Made by a program: the position numbers and the translations under genes
NCBI GenBank assembly: GCA_014055465.1
Contig: WIAF01000006.1
Location: 1-64,000 of the forward strand
DNA length: 64,000 bases
Origin: Nitrospira sp. CR1.1
Lineage (GTDB): Bacteria > Nitrospirota > Nitrospiria > Nitrospirales > Nitrospiraceae
Direction of reading: 5' to 3'
Notes under the pieces: generated by a model
Told to the model about the DNA's origin: nothing
The model's input: only the letters and a program-made list of their open reading frames with translations
The model's database searches: none
Part shown: piece by piece, positions 36,240 through 45,871 of the stretch
Position numbering within the stretch: position 1 is the first letter of the stretch
Layout: every line of letters starts with the position of its first letter

Positions 36240-38060
36240 TCAGCCCACCTCCATTCCACCCGGTAGTCGGGTGGCGGTCGAATCAGTTGAGGCGGGAATC
36301 ACGGGCAGTACCAGGTGCGAAGGATGCGCGCGATCGTGATAGACCCGTTGCGTAGCCGGCTGTATCTCGGCATCCATCCCTTGAGGGTGTCCGGTATTGG
36401 GGTTCCGGTCCCAGAGAGGGAAATTGCTGCTGGTGACATGGAGCCGGATTTGATGTCCGGCCAGGAAGACGTTGCTCGTCGGTTGCAGCGTGACCGTAAA
36501 TTCATAGATGGTTCCCGGCACCAGAAGCTCCGGTTCCCCATAAATGGAGCGGTGAAAACGCGCGCGAAGGATTCCTTCGGTCAGATTATAGGCGGTCCCA
36601 TCCGGATACACATCGATCAATCTGGCAACAAGATCGGTATCGGGGGCCGAGGATGAAGCGAACAGCGTGACCACAATCGGCCCGGTTACTTCCACCGGTT
36701 GCGCGAGGGGCGCACTGGACCAAACCAATACGTCGGATCGCCCTTCATTCGGCCGCTGATCCACCGTCCCAGCCCGGATGATCGATGCCAACTCACGATC
36801 GATGACGGAGTGGTTCCCACCCAAGGTCGGAACCGGGTCATCGGGATCATACGTATAAGTAGACGGTGGCTCATTGCCCGGGAGGCGCGTGTCGAGTGTC
36901 CCGAGGCGGGCGCCATCTGCGGCGTGGAAGTAATACTTTGTATACCGGGTCCGCGCCAGGGGCCACTCCTGCTCGTATCTCCACTCGTTGATGCCCATGA
37001 CGAAGATTTTGACCGGACGTTCGGCGCTCACTCCATTGTCGATCCCGCGTATCACGTAATCCAACCATCGGGTGGCAAGGGCGATTTCATCCTTTCCGGC
37101 ATGGTCCCCGAACTCCCGGCCGCTCACCACACGGTTCAAATGATCCGAGGGATTGATCACAATCCGCACATCTCTCGTAGGATCGGCCTTCCGAAGCTGT
37201 TGATAGCTGGTAAACGCAGCGCCTGCATAGTAGTCGTACCATCCGCCCATAAGATAGACGGGAATGTTGATCTTTCGATACTTGCCGTCCTGACCATCTC
37301 CGCGAATGGTGATGGCCTGCCAGTACTCATCGAACGTGGAATGGCGTACATACTGCTCCCACAGTTCACGGGCGCCACGGAGGCGCGTACCCCCAACCCG
37401 CTTGTCCATCGTGATAAGCGGGAGATGGCGAAAGAAGGTCTCCAAGCCGAGAGCGGTAATTTCTGCCATGCTGTCTTTGCTATAGGCTCTTCCTCCTGCT
37501 GTGAGCGCCAACGACAGTGCCCCATTACACCGGTAGCCGCACTGCCAGACATCGGCATTCATTACTTGCGGGATAATGGCCTTCAAATTCGGGTGCTGTT
37601 CGACCGCGACCAGCCACTGTGTTCCAGCCCAGTAGGACTTGCCGTACATGGCAATCCGGCCGTCGGACCATGGTTGCTCGCTGATCCAGGTCAACGTATC
37701 GTATCCGTCACGGGCGTCGGCAAAGAAGCGATCGGCGACACCATGCTCTCCCTCCGAGCCTGCATGCCCACGGGTTGCCTGCCCGACGTAGACATAACCC
37801 GCATCGACAAACGGTTTAGCGAGGGCTGGTCCCGTCGTATTGTATCCGCGGCTCAAGACCACCGGATAACGCCCCTCCCCCATCGGACGCCAGACAGCCG
37901 TTTGCAATTTCACTCCGTCGCGCATCGACACCATGATGAGGTCGGTCACAAAATCAGACGTGTCCTCGTGCCGCCATGCATACAAACCGATACAGGCCAC
38001 CCCAAGCACCAGACCCAGGAGGATACCGCCTGCCACACTGATTCGCACCTCACACCTCAC
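36240..38060 (-). CDS. CocE/NonD-type hydrolase (X-Pro dipeptidyl-peptidase S15 fold)
   Basis: A 606-residue alpha/beta hydrolase with an N-terminal hydrophobic segment (residues 9-28), probably a signal anchor. The nucleophile elbow is GKSYWAG (Ser142) with LVAVEQHP after it, and the C-terminal third has the jelly-roll domain typical of CocE (FLAGHQIRLHVTSSNFPLWD, described in pieces FLAGHQIRLHV and SNFPLWDRN). The family cleaves esters and amides, for example cocaine esterase and acylases. A glycan deacylase is possible from context, not from sequence. Confidence 0.85.
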   Translation of the reverse strand: MRCEVRISVAGGILLGLVLGVACIGLYAWRHEDTSDFVTDLIMVSMRDGVKLQTAVWRPMGEGRYPVVLSRGYNTTGPALAKPFVDAGYVYVGQATRGHAGSEGEHGVADRFFADARDGYDTLTWISEQPWSDGRIAMYGKSYWAGTQWLVAVEQHPNLKAIIPQVMNADVWQCGYRCNGALSLALTAGGRAYSKDSMAEITALGLETFFRHLPLITMDKRVGGTRLRGARELWEQYVRHSTFDEYWQAITIRGDGQDGKYRKINIPVYLMGGWYDYYAGAAFTSYQQLRKADPTRDVRIVINPSDHLNRVVSGREFGDHAGKDEIALATRWLDYVIRGIDNGVSAERPVKIFVMGINEWRYEQEWPLARTRYTKYYFHAADGARLGTLDTRLPGNEPPSTYTYDPDDPVPTLGGNHSVIDRELASIIRAGTVDQRPNEGRSDVLVWSSAPLAQPVEVTGPIVVTLFASSSAPDTDLVARLIDVYPDGTAYNLTEGILRARFHRSIYGEPELLVPGTIYEFTVTLQPTSNVFLAGHQIRLHVTSSNFPLWDRNPNTGHPQGMDAEIQPATQRVYHDRAHPSHLVLPVIPASTDSTATRLPGGMEVG

Positions 38061-38141
38061 TGGATCGCCGGAAGCCTAGTCCGCGGTCTTCTGTGCGCTC
38101 TCGATGAATCTCACGACTTGCACCGGCCTGGCAGGACGTTG

Positions 38142-39575
38142 TCAGCATTCGGCCGGCACGTTGCCGAAGTTCCAAGCCTTTGTGAAACCAGGCGGACAGG
38201 GGAGTTCCGGCAGAGGGCCCGGAGTCAGATCAGCAGCCATTGCCCCAAGGGTCTCCACGATTTTTTCACCCGCCCCGATTTCCAGGTTGGAATGACTCGT
38301 CAATCGTGTTTCATAACCACCCCCGGTGGCGCTCATCGCCTCGATAGTGGGGAGATATCCGCAAAATCCGTTGGCGAGGGAGACGGGAAACACAAATGCA
38401 AACTGCTTGGACGCTTTCAGCTTAAGTCCCAATTCGCAGAACAGCTCTCCCGGACAAGCCAGGAGTACGGCCGGACCGATCTGCATAGCGTGAAGCTCTA
38501 CGTCGGCTTCAGGTTCTCGCTGCAAAAGAGCGTCAAGGAGGACTGTTTCTCGCGCAAAATACCATTCAACAGTCTGTTCTTGTGCGGCACCGTTCATCAG
38601 TAGCCGGCGGGCCTGTTCGAGCTTCTCCGGACTCGGTGGCCGCCTTGGAATGCCGAGTTGCCTGACTCGAGTCGATACCGGGGCCAATGTCCCGGGAACC
38701 GCATCCAGGAGGGCGTTGATCGCTGCAGCTCCTACGCGCGCACCGGCGCGCCGAGCCCACTTCTCACCGATCTGGTTCTGGTATCGCCCCATCGTGTCAA
38801 CAGGGGTAATGTCGCCACAGGCGCCATTCAGGAACAGAACCACGACTTCCGAACCAAGACCTGCGCGGATGACCTCCTCAAGATAGAACACCCAATCTGC
38901 AGAGGTACCGCCCGGCTTGCTCGTCAGATGGCAGGCATAATTGACGACACACCCTCGGAGACGCCCCTCGCAGTCCCATGCTCCCAGAACGCCTACCTCA
39001 GGATCGATCGGGCCTGCCTGCGAAACGATATCCGGATTCCCCTGCCCCGGAAACGTGTACGTGAGTCCATTCCGCATACGGAATCTGCGGTTGAAAGCCG
39101 CCTTCGGTTCACACCCCTTCGCCGCTCCGCACTCGACTTCCACGCGACTGTCCCATGCCTCAGACACCGCTGATACGATCTGCTCTCTCACATGTCTTAC
39201 GTAGCCGGGATCCGCGCAGGCGGATTGCTCATACGCGAGCCGCTGAATCCATGGTGCTGCACGATCGAACTGACCAGGCTCATAAAAACCTAACGGACCC
39301 GCGCTGTGGGAATGGGTGGCAGCAATCATCACCGAGGACGGATGGATGCCGCAACAGGCCTTGATCTGGGCTCTGGCGGATTGCACGAGCCCTCGAGGCA
39401 CGATGACCGCATCGACGCTCACCAGGGCAACCTGCTCAGAGCCGTCGTCGAATACCGCTGCACGCACCTTGCAGGGATCATGAGCCGGTCCTTCGTGGAC
39501 TACCCGGCGCGATCCCCCGGGCATTTCCATACCGCGTGGCGGTGTGATATCTCGCTCGGCAAATCCGGCTCTCAT
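38142..39575 (-). CDS. neutral/alkaline ceramidase-like N-terminal domain protein
   Basis: A 477-residue protein starting with MRAGFAERDITPPRG, the standard opening of neutral/alkaline non-lysosomal ceramidases, with ATHSHSAGP as the metal-binding HxH motif and GACGDITPVD as the later metal-site loop. It lacks the C-terminal immunoglobulin-like domain of true ceramidases and has no signal peptide. It most likely is a Zn-dependent amidase. Many prokaryotic relatives are annotated by name only. Its neighbours (CocE-like hydrolase, SGNH/MBOAT) hint at a de-N-acylation on the glycan, an inference. Confidence 0.82.
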   Translation of the reverse strand: MRAGFAERDITPPRGMEMPGGSRRVVHEGPAHDPCKVRAAVFDDGSEQVALVSVDAVIVPRGLVQSARAQIKACCGIHPSSVMIAATHSHSAGPLGFYEPGQFDRAAPWIQRLAYEQSACADPGYVRHVREQIVSAVSEAWDSRVEVECGAAKGCEPKAAFNRRFRMRNGLTYTFPGQGNPDIVSQAGPIDPEVGVLGAWDCEGRLRGCVVNYACHLTSKPGGTSADWVFYLEEVIRAGLGSEVVVLFLNGACGDITPVDTMGRYQNQIGEKWARRAGARVGAAAINALLDAVPGTLAPVSTRVRQLGIPRRPPSPEKLEQARRLLMNGAAQEQTVEWYFARETVLLDALLQREPEADVELHAMQIGPAVLLACPGELFCELGLKLKASKQFAFVFPVSLANGFCGYLPTIEAMSATGGGYETRLTSHSNLEIGAGEKIVETLGAMAADLTPGPLPELPCPPGFTKAWNFGNVPAEC

Positions 39576-39687
39576 CGCCTCACACCGCCATGTGTTTCAA
39601 TGAACTTGGACTGACCCATGCAAACATCCTGGCTTTCCTCGCTTTTGCGCCGTAGTCACCCAAGATACGGTCTATGTTTCAGGTTGC

Positions 39688-40701
39688 TTACGACAGGGGC
39701 CGTATCGCAGAGACGTCAAACACGGCTTTCAGGATCGCCAGCGTGTTCGCATCTGCACCCGAGTATAAGTGACTCTTATCACCAAAAAGTGTGTTGGGCA
39801 GGCATGAGATCTTCTGAATTACCTTTACGCTCTTCTTCGACTCCAGCGCGGAGAGATACGCGTCGTAATCTCTGGTGAACGAGTCCGGCAGATTTTTGCA
39901 TGATTCGTCGTTAAATGGCATCGTGTACCAAAACACCTCGATACCATTTGATTGCGCAAGGTCGATCAATTTATTGAGATAAGAGTCCAATAAGCGGGAG
40001 GCCGCAAATTTTTTCAGCTCTGCCTCTTCATTCAGGTCGATCGAGCCTGATTTTTTCCCGTAGTAAAAATGTCCATTGCTCTGAACAACAGTCCGATAGG
40101 TCTCATCGTTGGTTTTCCACCTTCGCTCCTTCACCGCGTGTCTCACGCTTCCCCAGTATTTGCTGGGCAGGAAGAAGTATTGCCATCTCAAACTCTTGTC
40201 GCCAAGCGTCTTATCCTCCAGGCGACGGGAAGTCTCCCACACCTCCCGGTAATCATCGTAGTTCAGAAAGTCATACTTGACCGACATTTCCCAAAAGACA
40301 TCGACCATGGTGAGATGATAGGGCGCATAGCTCAACAGCAGATTCTTTGGCGCTGGATGTCCTTTGAGATAATTCACAAGGAGGTAATAGCCCTCGATGG
40401 GTGATTGGCCGGTCAGTGCCAGATTTAGCGATTTCTTGTCAACCAGATTGGGAATGTATCCGGCCTTGGCTCTCGAATCTCCAATGACGACAAGATCCTG
40501 TCGACTCGGTGAAACAGAACTTGCGACCCGTTTCGCATTGAGCCACATCGGATAATCACGTTCCAGGATCACCATTTTCTGAGTATGGACAAAAAGCATC
40601 GTGATCAAATAGACAAAGACCACACACTGCAACAGACCAACCAGATACAAACCGTGCTCTTGGCTCCCCCTCGTATTGCTCAACAGACTCACTTTCATCA
40701 C
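39688..40701 (-). CDS. SGNH-fold protein paired with MBOAT acyltransferase (AlgJ/DltD-like role)
   Basis: A 337-residue membrane-anchored protein: an N-terminal hydrophobic segment (residues 18-38), then an SGNH-like domain with VVIGDSRAKAG (Ser76) and DKSHLYSGADA near the end, which supplies the Asp/His pair. Proteins of this kind take an acyl group from the MBOAT partner and put it on the glycan in the periplasm. The gene starts only six bases after the MBOAT stop. Overall sequence is diverged from AlgX/AlgJ, so the assignment rests on the motif and pairing. Confidence 0.7.
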   Translation of the reverse strand: MMKVSLLSNTRGSQEHGLYLVGLLQCVVFVYLITMLFVHTQKMVILERDYPMWLNAKRVASSVSPSRQDLVVIGDSRAKAGYIPNLVDKKSLNLALTGQSPIEGYYLLVNYLKGHPAPKNLLLSYAPYHLTMVDVFWEMSVKYDFLNYDDYREVWETSRRLEDKTLGDKSLRWQYFFLPSKYWGSVRHAVKERRWKTNDETYRTVVQSNGHFYYGKKSGSIDLNEEAELKKFAASRLLDSYLNKLIDLAQSNGIEVFWYTMPFNDESCKNLPDSFTRDYDAYLSALESKKSVKVIQKISCLPNTLFGDKSHLYSGADANTLAILKAVFDVSAIRPLS

Positions 40702-40707
40702 GGCGCT

Positions 40708-42171
40708 TTAAAACCGAAAATAGATAAACTCGCTCTCTTCAGTCAGGGACACAATTGCCAGATAAAGCATCAGGCCTATCACTATCGACCAGCTCAAATT
40801 GGGCTTCCACGAGAACCAGGGTTTATATTCTGACCTCGCATGGCTCGGCTGGTCGAGTGAGACTTCTTCGATTTGGCCCACTAATTCTTGGGTATTAGGC
40901 GCAACCAGGCATACCATTAGCAGGATCGGCGCAATGAAATATCCCAAGAGGCTCGTGGAAATACCGCCCCACCCGTTCATGCCCGCCATGCCAGTCAGGA
41001 CATTCAGCGCACCGGAAAAACTTGAGGCCCTAAAGAAAATCCAGGCCAGGACAACCGCGCCCAACGTTGCGAATCTCCCGCTTCCACGCCCCCACCAGGT
41101 AGTCCGGCTGAGATCATGTCCCAACCACGCTCGCACTGACCGCCAGGCATGATTGATACACAAATAGACCCCGTGTAACGCCCCCCATGCAACAAACGTC
41201 CAGGCTGCGCCGTGCCACAAACCGGCAACAACCATGGTGATCAGTAAATTCGCATATCGTCGAACTTTTCCTTTCCGGTCACCCCCGAGGGGGATATAGA
41301 GGTAATCGCGAAGAAATCGCGACAATGTCATATGCCAACGCCGCCAGAACTCAATGATGCTGCAGGCTTTGTACGGGGAATCGAAATTGAGCGGCAACAC
41401 AATCCCGAACATGCGCGCAATGCCGATTGCCATATCGGAATAACCAGAAAAATCAAAATAGATCTGACAGGTAAACGCCAGCGCTCCCCCCCACGCTTCA
41501 AGAAACGTTATTGCGGTCCCTCGTTCCGCAGTTTGAAATACGTGGGTCGCATACGAGCCGACGTGATCAGCGCAGATGACTTTCTTGAATAAACCGATGA
41601 CGAATATCGTCAGCCCGGTAGCCAACCACGTCGTGTTGAACGCACCAAATGACTGTCTTCCATACTGCGGCAATATTTCTCGAGCCCGGACAATAGGTCC
41701 GGCGATCAGCCGAGGGAAAAAGGTAATGAACCAGCAGTAGCGAACAAAATCTCTTGGAGGTGTTTGACCTCGGTAGGTGTCTACGAGATAGGCGATTTGT
41801 TCAAACGTCAGAAACGAAATCCCTATGGGCAGGACCACGTGGAGATCGCGTATCGGGAGAAAACGCAGATTCTCAACAATGAACATTGCATATTTGAAAT
41901 AACCCAGGAGCCCAAGATTGACCAGTATGCCGCCTGTCAACATCCATTTTTTCTTCCCAGCCTGTAATGCCTCTCCCAGGAAGTAATTGAACACCACGGA
42001 GAAAAGCAGGAGCGGGACATAGGAAACGTTCCAATATCCGTAAAAGAACACCGACGCGACGACGAGCCAGGCAATTGCAAACTGACGGCGGCCGAACCCG
42101 CCGATCAGGAAGAAAACCGCCGCCGTTGCTGGCAGGAATAGGAACAGAAACTCTAGTGAATTAAACAGCAT
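40708..42171 (-). CDS. MBOAT-family O-acyltransferase (AlgI-like)
   Basis: A 487-residue polytopic membrane protein of the alginate-O-acetylation AlgI group. The start LFNSLEFLFLFLP is canonical. Signature blocks include FDFSGYSDMAIGIARM, FWRRWHMTLSRFLRDYLYIP (in two pieces) and GLWHGAAWTF with the catalytic His320. It passes acetyl from acetyl-CoA across the inner membrane to the SGNH partner encoded immediately after it. GGAGAG lies about 13 bases before the ATG. Confidence 0.92.
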   Translation of the reverse strand: MLFNSLEFLFLFLPATAAVFFLIGGFGRRQFAIAWLVVASVFFYGYWNVSYVPLLLFSVVFNYFLGEALQAGKKKWMLTGGILVNLGLLGYFKYAMFIVENLRFLPIRDLHVVLPIGISFLTFEQIAYLVDTYRGQTPPRDFVRYCWFITFFPRLIAGPIVRAREILPQYGRQSFGAFNTTWLATGLTIFVIGLFKKVICADHVGSYATHVFQTAERGTAITFLEAWGGALAFTCQIYFDFSGYSDMAIGIARMFGIVLPLNFDSPYKACSIIEFWRRWHMTLSRFLRDYLYIPLGGDRKGKVRRYANLLITMVVAGLWHGAAWTFVAWGALHGVYLCINHAWRSVRAWLGHDLSRTTWWGRGSGRFATLGAVVLAWIFFRASSFSGALNVLTGMAGMNGWGGISTSLLGYFIAPILLMVCLVAPNTQELVGQIEEVSLDQPSHARSEYKPWFSWKPNLSWSIVIGLMLYLAIVSLTEESEFIYFRF

Positions 42172-42420
42172 GGCGCGGTGGATCTCTCCTGCATGCAGGC
42201 TGAAGATTCCGCAATGACAGGGTCCATCTACTTACAAGGAGAGATCAGGTGGTCACGAAGGTCTCGAGTGGCGACGACTCTGAATTGCCTCTTGCCATCC
42301 GCGCTGCCCTCTCCTCGGGTAAAGGGGGCAGACCAATCCCCTCACCGAGAATGGAGCGCTCCATGGCCTACACCAAACATGATTCGGCACCACTTCCTGC
42401 CAACATGTGCCGGGCAGTTA

Positions 42421-43692
42421 TCACCGTGGCACGACTTCAAGTTCTGCGGGTAATTCCTGTTTCGGTTCCTGCACGACCGGTCGCTCGACCAATGGAAGCA
42501 GGTGCTTCAGTCGATCGCGAATTTCCCGACCGCTCCCAACCACCACTCGGATTATCTGTCCGATCAGCTTGATGCTCTCGGCAGTGACGGCTGCGCCGGT
42601 AGGTAGCACCAGCACCCGTTTGGCCATACGTTCCGTCTCCGGCAACCACAGCTGGCTCAATGGAAAGTACGACCGGTATGGCTCCATATTGTGGCAGCCC
42701 GGATAGAAATATCGTCGGGCGAGCACATTCTCTGCGCGGAGAATATCCACCACTTGATCGCGGCTCACGGCGGTCACGGCTTCATCAAGTTCCAAGACCA
42801 CATAGTGATAGTTGTTGCGCTCCTGTTCATCGTACATGACCGGCCTGAGTCCGCGGATCCCCGTCAGCTCCCTGACATAGGTTTGATAGTTTGATCGGTT
42901 CAACTCAATAAACGTCTCAAAATCCTCGAGGGAGGTGATTCCCATCGCGGCGGATACTTCATTCATCTTCCCGTTCGTCCCAATGTAGACAACCTTGTCA
43001 GTACCTCCGAAGCCAAAGTTGGTCATCAGTCGAATTTTTTCCGCCAGCTCATCGTCGTTGGTGACGATCGCCCCCCCTTCGAATGTATTGATACACTTCG
43101 TGGCGTGAAAACTGAACACCTCCGCATTGCCAAAGTTGCCAATCATGCGTCCGTTATGAGAACAGCCGAACGCGTGAGCCGCGTCGAACAAGAGTTTCAA
43201 CCCGCGCTTCTGGGCAATTCGAGTCAGAGCCTCGGCGTGGCACGGGCGCCCCCAGAGGTGCACGCCGATAATTCCCGTGGTGCGCGGCGTGATCATGGCC
43301 TCGACTTTCTCCGGGTCCAGATGGAACTCACCCGGTGCAATATCGCAGAAAATCGGGGTGACCTCCTGCCATTGGAGCGCGTGCACCGTTGCAATGAAGG
43401 TCATGGAGGGAACGATAACTTCCCCCGTAAGGCCGAGCGCACGAATGGCAATTTCCAGCGCAACCGTGCCGTTGCACATCGCGATACAATGTTTGACACC
43501 GAGCATCTCCGAAATACGTCGCTCAAACTCCTGGCTGTACGGTCCCATATTGGTCAGCCATCGTCGATCCAGGATGTCATTGATGCGCTCGAACAGAGCC
43601 GCGCGATTTCCGATGTTGGGGTACCCCACATGGAGTGGTTTCTCGAACGCCGGCTTCCCCCCGAAAATGGCCAGATCTCCCCATGTCTTCAT
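42421..43692 (-). CDS. DegT/DnrJ/EryC1/StrS-family sugar aminotransferase
   Basis: A 423-residue PLP-dependent sugar aminotransferase. The Schiff-base lysine is in SFHATKCIN (Lys199), with FDAAHAFG (Asp170) binding the pyridine nitrogen, and PSMTFIATVHALQW typical of the family. It would convert a keto sugar nucleotide to an amino sugar, for example a 4-amino-4,6-dideoxyhexose. A strong GAAGGAGGTG site fixes the ATG at 43692, 42 bases after the upstream frame start. Amino sugar production would feed the N-formyltransferase encoded at 45872. Confidence 0.9.
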   Translation of the reverse strand: MKTWGDLAIFGGKPAFEKPLHVGYPNIGNRAALFERINDILDRRWLTNMGPYSQEFERRISEMLGVKHCIAMCNGTVALEIAIRALGLTGEVIVPSMTFIATVHALQWQEVTPIFCDIAPGEFHLDPEKVEAMITPRTTGIIGVHLWGRPCHAEALTRIAQKRGLKLLFDAAHAFGCSHNGRMIGNFGNAEVFSFHATKCINTFEGGAIVTNDDELAEKIRLMTNFGFGGTDKVVYIGTNGKMNEVSAAMGITSLEDFETFIELNRSNYQTYVRELTGIRGLRPVMYDEQERNNYHYVVLELDEAVTAVSRDQVVDILRAENVLARRYFYPGCHNMEPYRSYFPLSQLWLPETERMAKRVLVLPTGAAVTAESIKLIGQIIRVVVGSGREIRDRLKHLLPLVERPVVQEPKQELPAELEVVPR

Positions 43693-43742
43693 GCCCACCT
43701 CCTTCAACTCAACTGGGTGTATGCGCTGTCGCATCTGCCTGG

Positions 43743-44594
43743 TTACAGAAACAGCCGATGCACCTGGTCAGCAGTGGGGAAGCCCGGATGCAAGATCTGC
43801 GTTTCGGCGTGAAGGCGAAAGGCACAGGGATAGCCACGATCGACAAACGTGTGTTCCTCAACATTGTCGAAACGTGCCCCGCAGGCGATGCGGAGTCCTT
43901 TGCGAATCCCGTTACCGGTCCGATGAACCAGAAGTCCCGAGAACATCAGGACATCACCACGCTTCATCTCGACGGGTATAAAATCCTTCTCGTCCACTAG
44001 ACCGGGCTGAATGGTAATCAATGCCCCCCTGTTATTGGCATTCTGCCGATCTCCGGGTAACACGCCCAGCTTATGGCTCCCGGGTACGATTTCGACGGGA
44101 TAAAAGTCTTTACCCACATCCATGAGCGGCGTCCACAACACCAGTTGATCCAAACTGCCTTGAGCCGACGACCAGTCTTGGTGTGCACCCCATCCGAAGT
44201 ACCCACCCGGAATCTTTAACTCGTCGGCCACGAGATGGATAGCAACTCCGCAGGGCAGGACACTCGCCTTGCAGCCCAATTCGTTGAGCAGGTGAATGAG
44301 TCGTTCATGCAAGGCCAACGCATGGACCGACTGCAACTTACTGCCCAAACGCAGAATGCTGAGATACAGGTTAAGGTCGAACCTGAACACCGCCTTAAGC
44401 AACTCCAATAGCTCCCCACGATCAAGCTCCGGAGTGAGGAGCCCACGGGACTGCAGCAGCTGGGTGGTCGCAAGCCTCAGATCCTCCAACACTCGATTCC
44501 CGATGGCCTCAGGAATGAGGTTTTTTACGAGGACATAGCCCTGATCATTGAAAGTAGCTCGAAGAGTAGCGCTAGTGGAAGCTATGGCCTGCAT
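43743..44594 (-). CDS. phytanoyl-CoA dioxygenase (PhyH)-family protein
   Basis: A 283-residue Fe(II)/2-oxoglutarate dioxygenase. The iron-binding triad is visible as HQD (His138, Asp140) and a distal LLVHRTG (His224), followed by a basic stretch for 2-oxoglutarate. It probably hydroxylates a small sugar or amino-acid substituent. GGGGAG precedes the ATG at 44594. It sits between the methyltransferase and aminotransferase genes; a second, distinct PhyH protein is encoded at 48261. Confidence 0.85.
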   Translation of the reverse strand: MQAIASTSATLRATFNDQGYVLVKNLIPEAIGNRVLEDLRLATTQLLQSRGLLTPELDRGELLELLKAVFRFDLNLYLSILRLGSKLQSVHALALHERLIHLLNELGCKASVLPCGVAIHLVADELKIPGGYFGWGAHQDWSSAQGSLDQLVLWTPLMDVGKDFYPVEIVPGSHKLGVLPGDRQNANNRGALITIQPGLVDEKDFIPVEMKRGDVLMFSGLLVHRTGNGIRKGLRIACGARFDNVEEHTFVDRGYPCAFRLHAETQILHPGFPTADQVHRLFL

Positions 44595-44638
44595 CAGTTC
44601 TCCCCTTTCGTCACGACACCGCACCCGTAAGCGCGAGT

Positions 44639-45865
44639 CTATCTCTTGATCAGATCATTCCACTGAATAGTGTGATACCCGTCCCGGCGCAGTCGTCGGG
44701 AGACCATCTCTTGTCGACAAGGATTGACTGCCACAATGACGGCGTCCGGCTCCAGCTTCTGCACGCTCGTGTAATCGACGACGGGTTTATTCATGTAGGT
44801 AGTTGTCGCGGGGTTATCGACCGTAGACGCTCGTACACGCTCCCATATGGCCGGCGCGTACCCGGCTAAATTGGCAGACCAACCACCGGTACCAAAACAA
44901 ATGAGAGCCTCGCACTGTTCGGCCCGTTTGCTCAGCTCGCCTTCAAGACGGGACCAACAACGCAGATACGCGTTCCGCGCCTCTTCCAGCCGGTCCACCT
45001 CATCCTGCCCGATTGGCGGGAGGAGGCCGATTTCGGCCGGCTTGGAATCCGAGGCTTTGCCTGCGACCACGAGTTGATTGAATTCGCATGCCTCATCAAG
45101 AAAGAATTCATACCCACCATGGCGGATCAGCCCAGCCCGGGCCGTCACGGCCGCGAGATGACACGGGCTAAATGAGAACAAATGATCCACATGGATAAGT
45201 TCTGCATGGGGCACCGCCCCGTTGGGGCAAATGGTCACCACGACTCCGCCGGGTGCGAGATAGTCAGCCTGCGCTGCTAAAAACGACACCGGGTCTGCTG
45301 TGTGCTCGATGACTTGGATGCTAAAGATGAGATCGAAACGTTGCTCGGCCTCCTCATCCAACGACGACTCCGCCATCCCCTCGATGACCCAGTGGCCTCT
45401 TGCTCGTGCGGCTTCTGCGGCACGGCGGGATGGTTCCAAGCCCACCGTTTCGGCGTCGGGCCACAGTTCCCGTATGACGCTCAACGTGCTGCCGTCTCCG
45501 CATCCGACTTCGAGAATTCGACGAGGCCGGAGAGGCTGTATCGACTTAGCAATCAGATCGACGAGCGCAGGATGCCGCTGACGATTGAACCCGTCGGCGC
45601 CTGGCCGGTTGCTGTACAATGCGAAGTCCTGCCGGTACATCACCTCCAGGTCTTCTTTGGGTATTCGAAAGCCGACCCCGCAGCCTCTGCACTGACGCCT
45701 CCCGAGCGGCCGCGGCTCAACCACTCCGTCAACCCGAACGGACTGACGGGGATGCGGCTCGACCAGCTCGGCCCATTCTATGGCCCCGCAGAGCAGGCAT
45801 GAATATGGCGTGACATCCCCCCCCATCACATCGGAGCGAATCTCCGGTCTGATCGGCTTAGGCAT
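44639..45865 (-). CDS. sugar C-methyltransferase-like SAM-dependent enzyme
   Basis: A 408-residue protein with the three-part architecture of C-3' methyltransferases such as TylC3: N-terminal zinc-binding cysteines (CLLCG and CRGCG), a central SAM domain (ILEVGCGDGSTL, HTADPVSFL), and a C-terminal domain of about 130 residues with ICFGTGGWSANLAGY. This layout is typical for methyltransferases acting on sugar nucleotides. It is spaced six bases from the formyltransferase gene before it and 44 bases from the PhyH gene after it. Which carbon or oxygen it methylates is not visible. Confidence 0.85.
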   Translation of the reverse strand: MPKPIRPEIRSDVMGGDVTPYSCLLCGAIEWAELVEPHPRQSVRVDGVVEPRPLGRRQCRGCGVGFRIPKEDLEVMYRQDFALYSNRPGADGFNRQRHPALVDLIAKSIQPLRPRRILEVGCGDGSTLSVIRELWPDAETVGLEPSRRAAEAARARGHWVIEGMAESSLDEEAEQRFDLIFSIQVIEHTADPVSFLAAQADYLAPGGVVVTICPNGAVPHAELIHVDHLFSFSPCHLAAVTARAGLIRHGGYEFFLDEACEFNQLVVAGKASDSKPAEIGLLPPIGQDEVDRLEEARNAYLRCWSRLEGELSKRAEQCEALICFGTGGWSANLAGYAPAIWERVRASTVDNPATTTYMNKPVVDYTSVQKLEPDAVIVAVNPCRQEMVSRRLRRDGYHTIQWNDLIKR

Positions 45866-45871
45866 AGTGCT

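Noticed and set aside
36699-38603. Long rightward open frame (634 codons) opposite the CocE-like gene
   Set aside because: Lies antisense to a gene with clear catalytic motifs; its translation resembles no family and is low in complexity typical of a GC-rich shadow frame.
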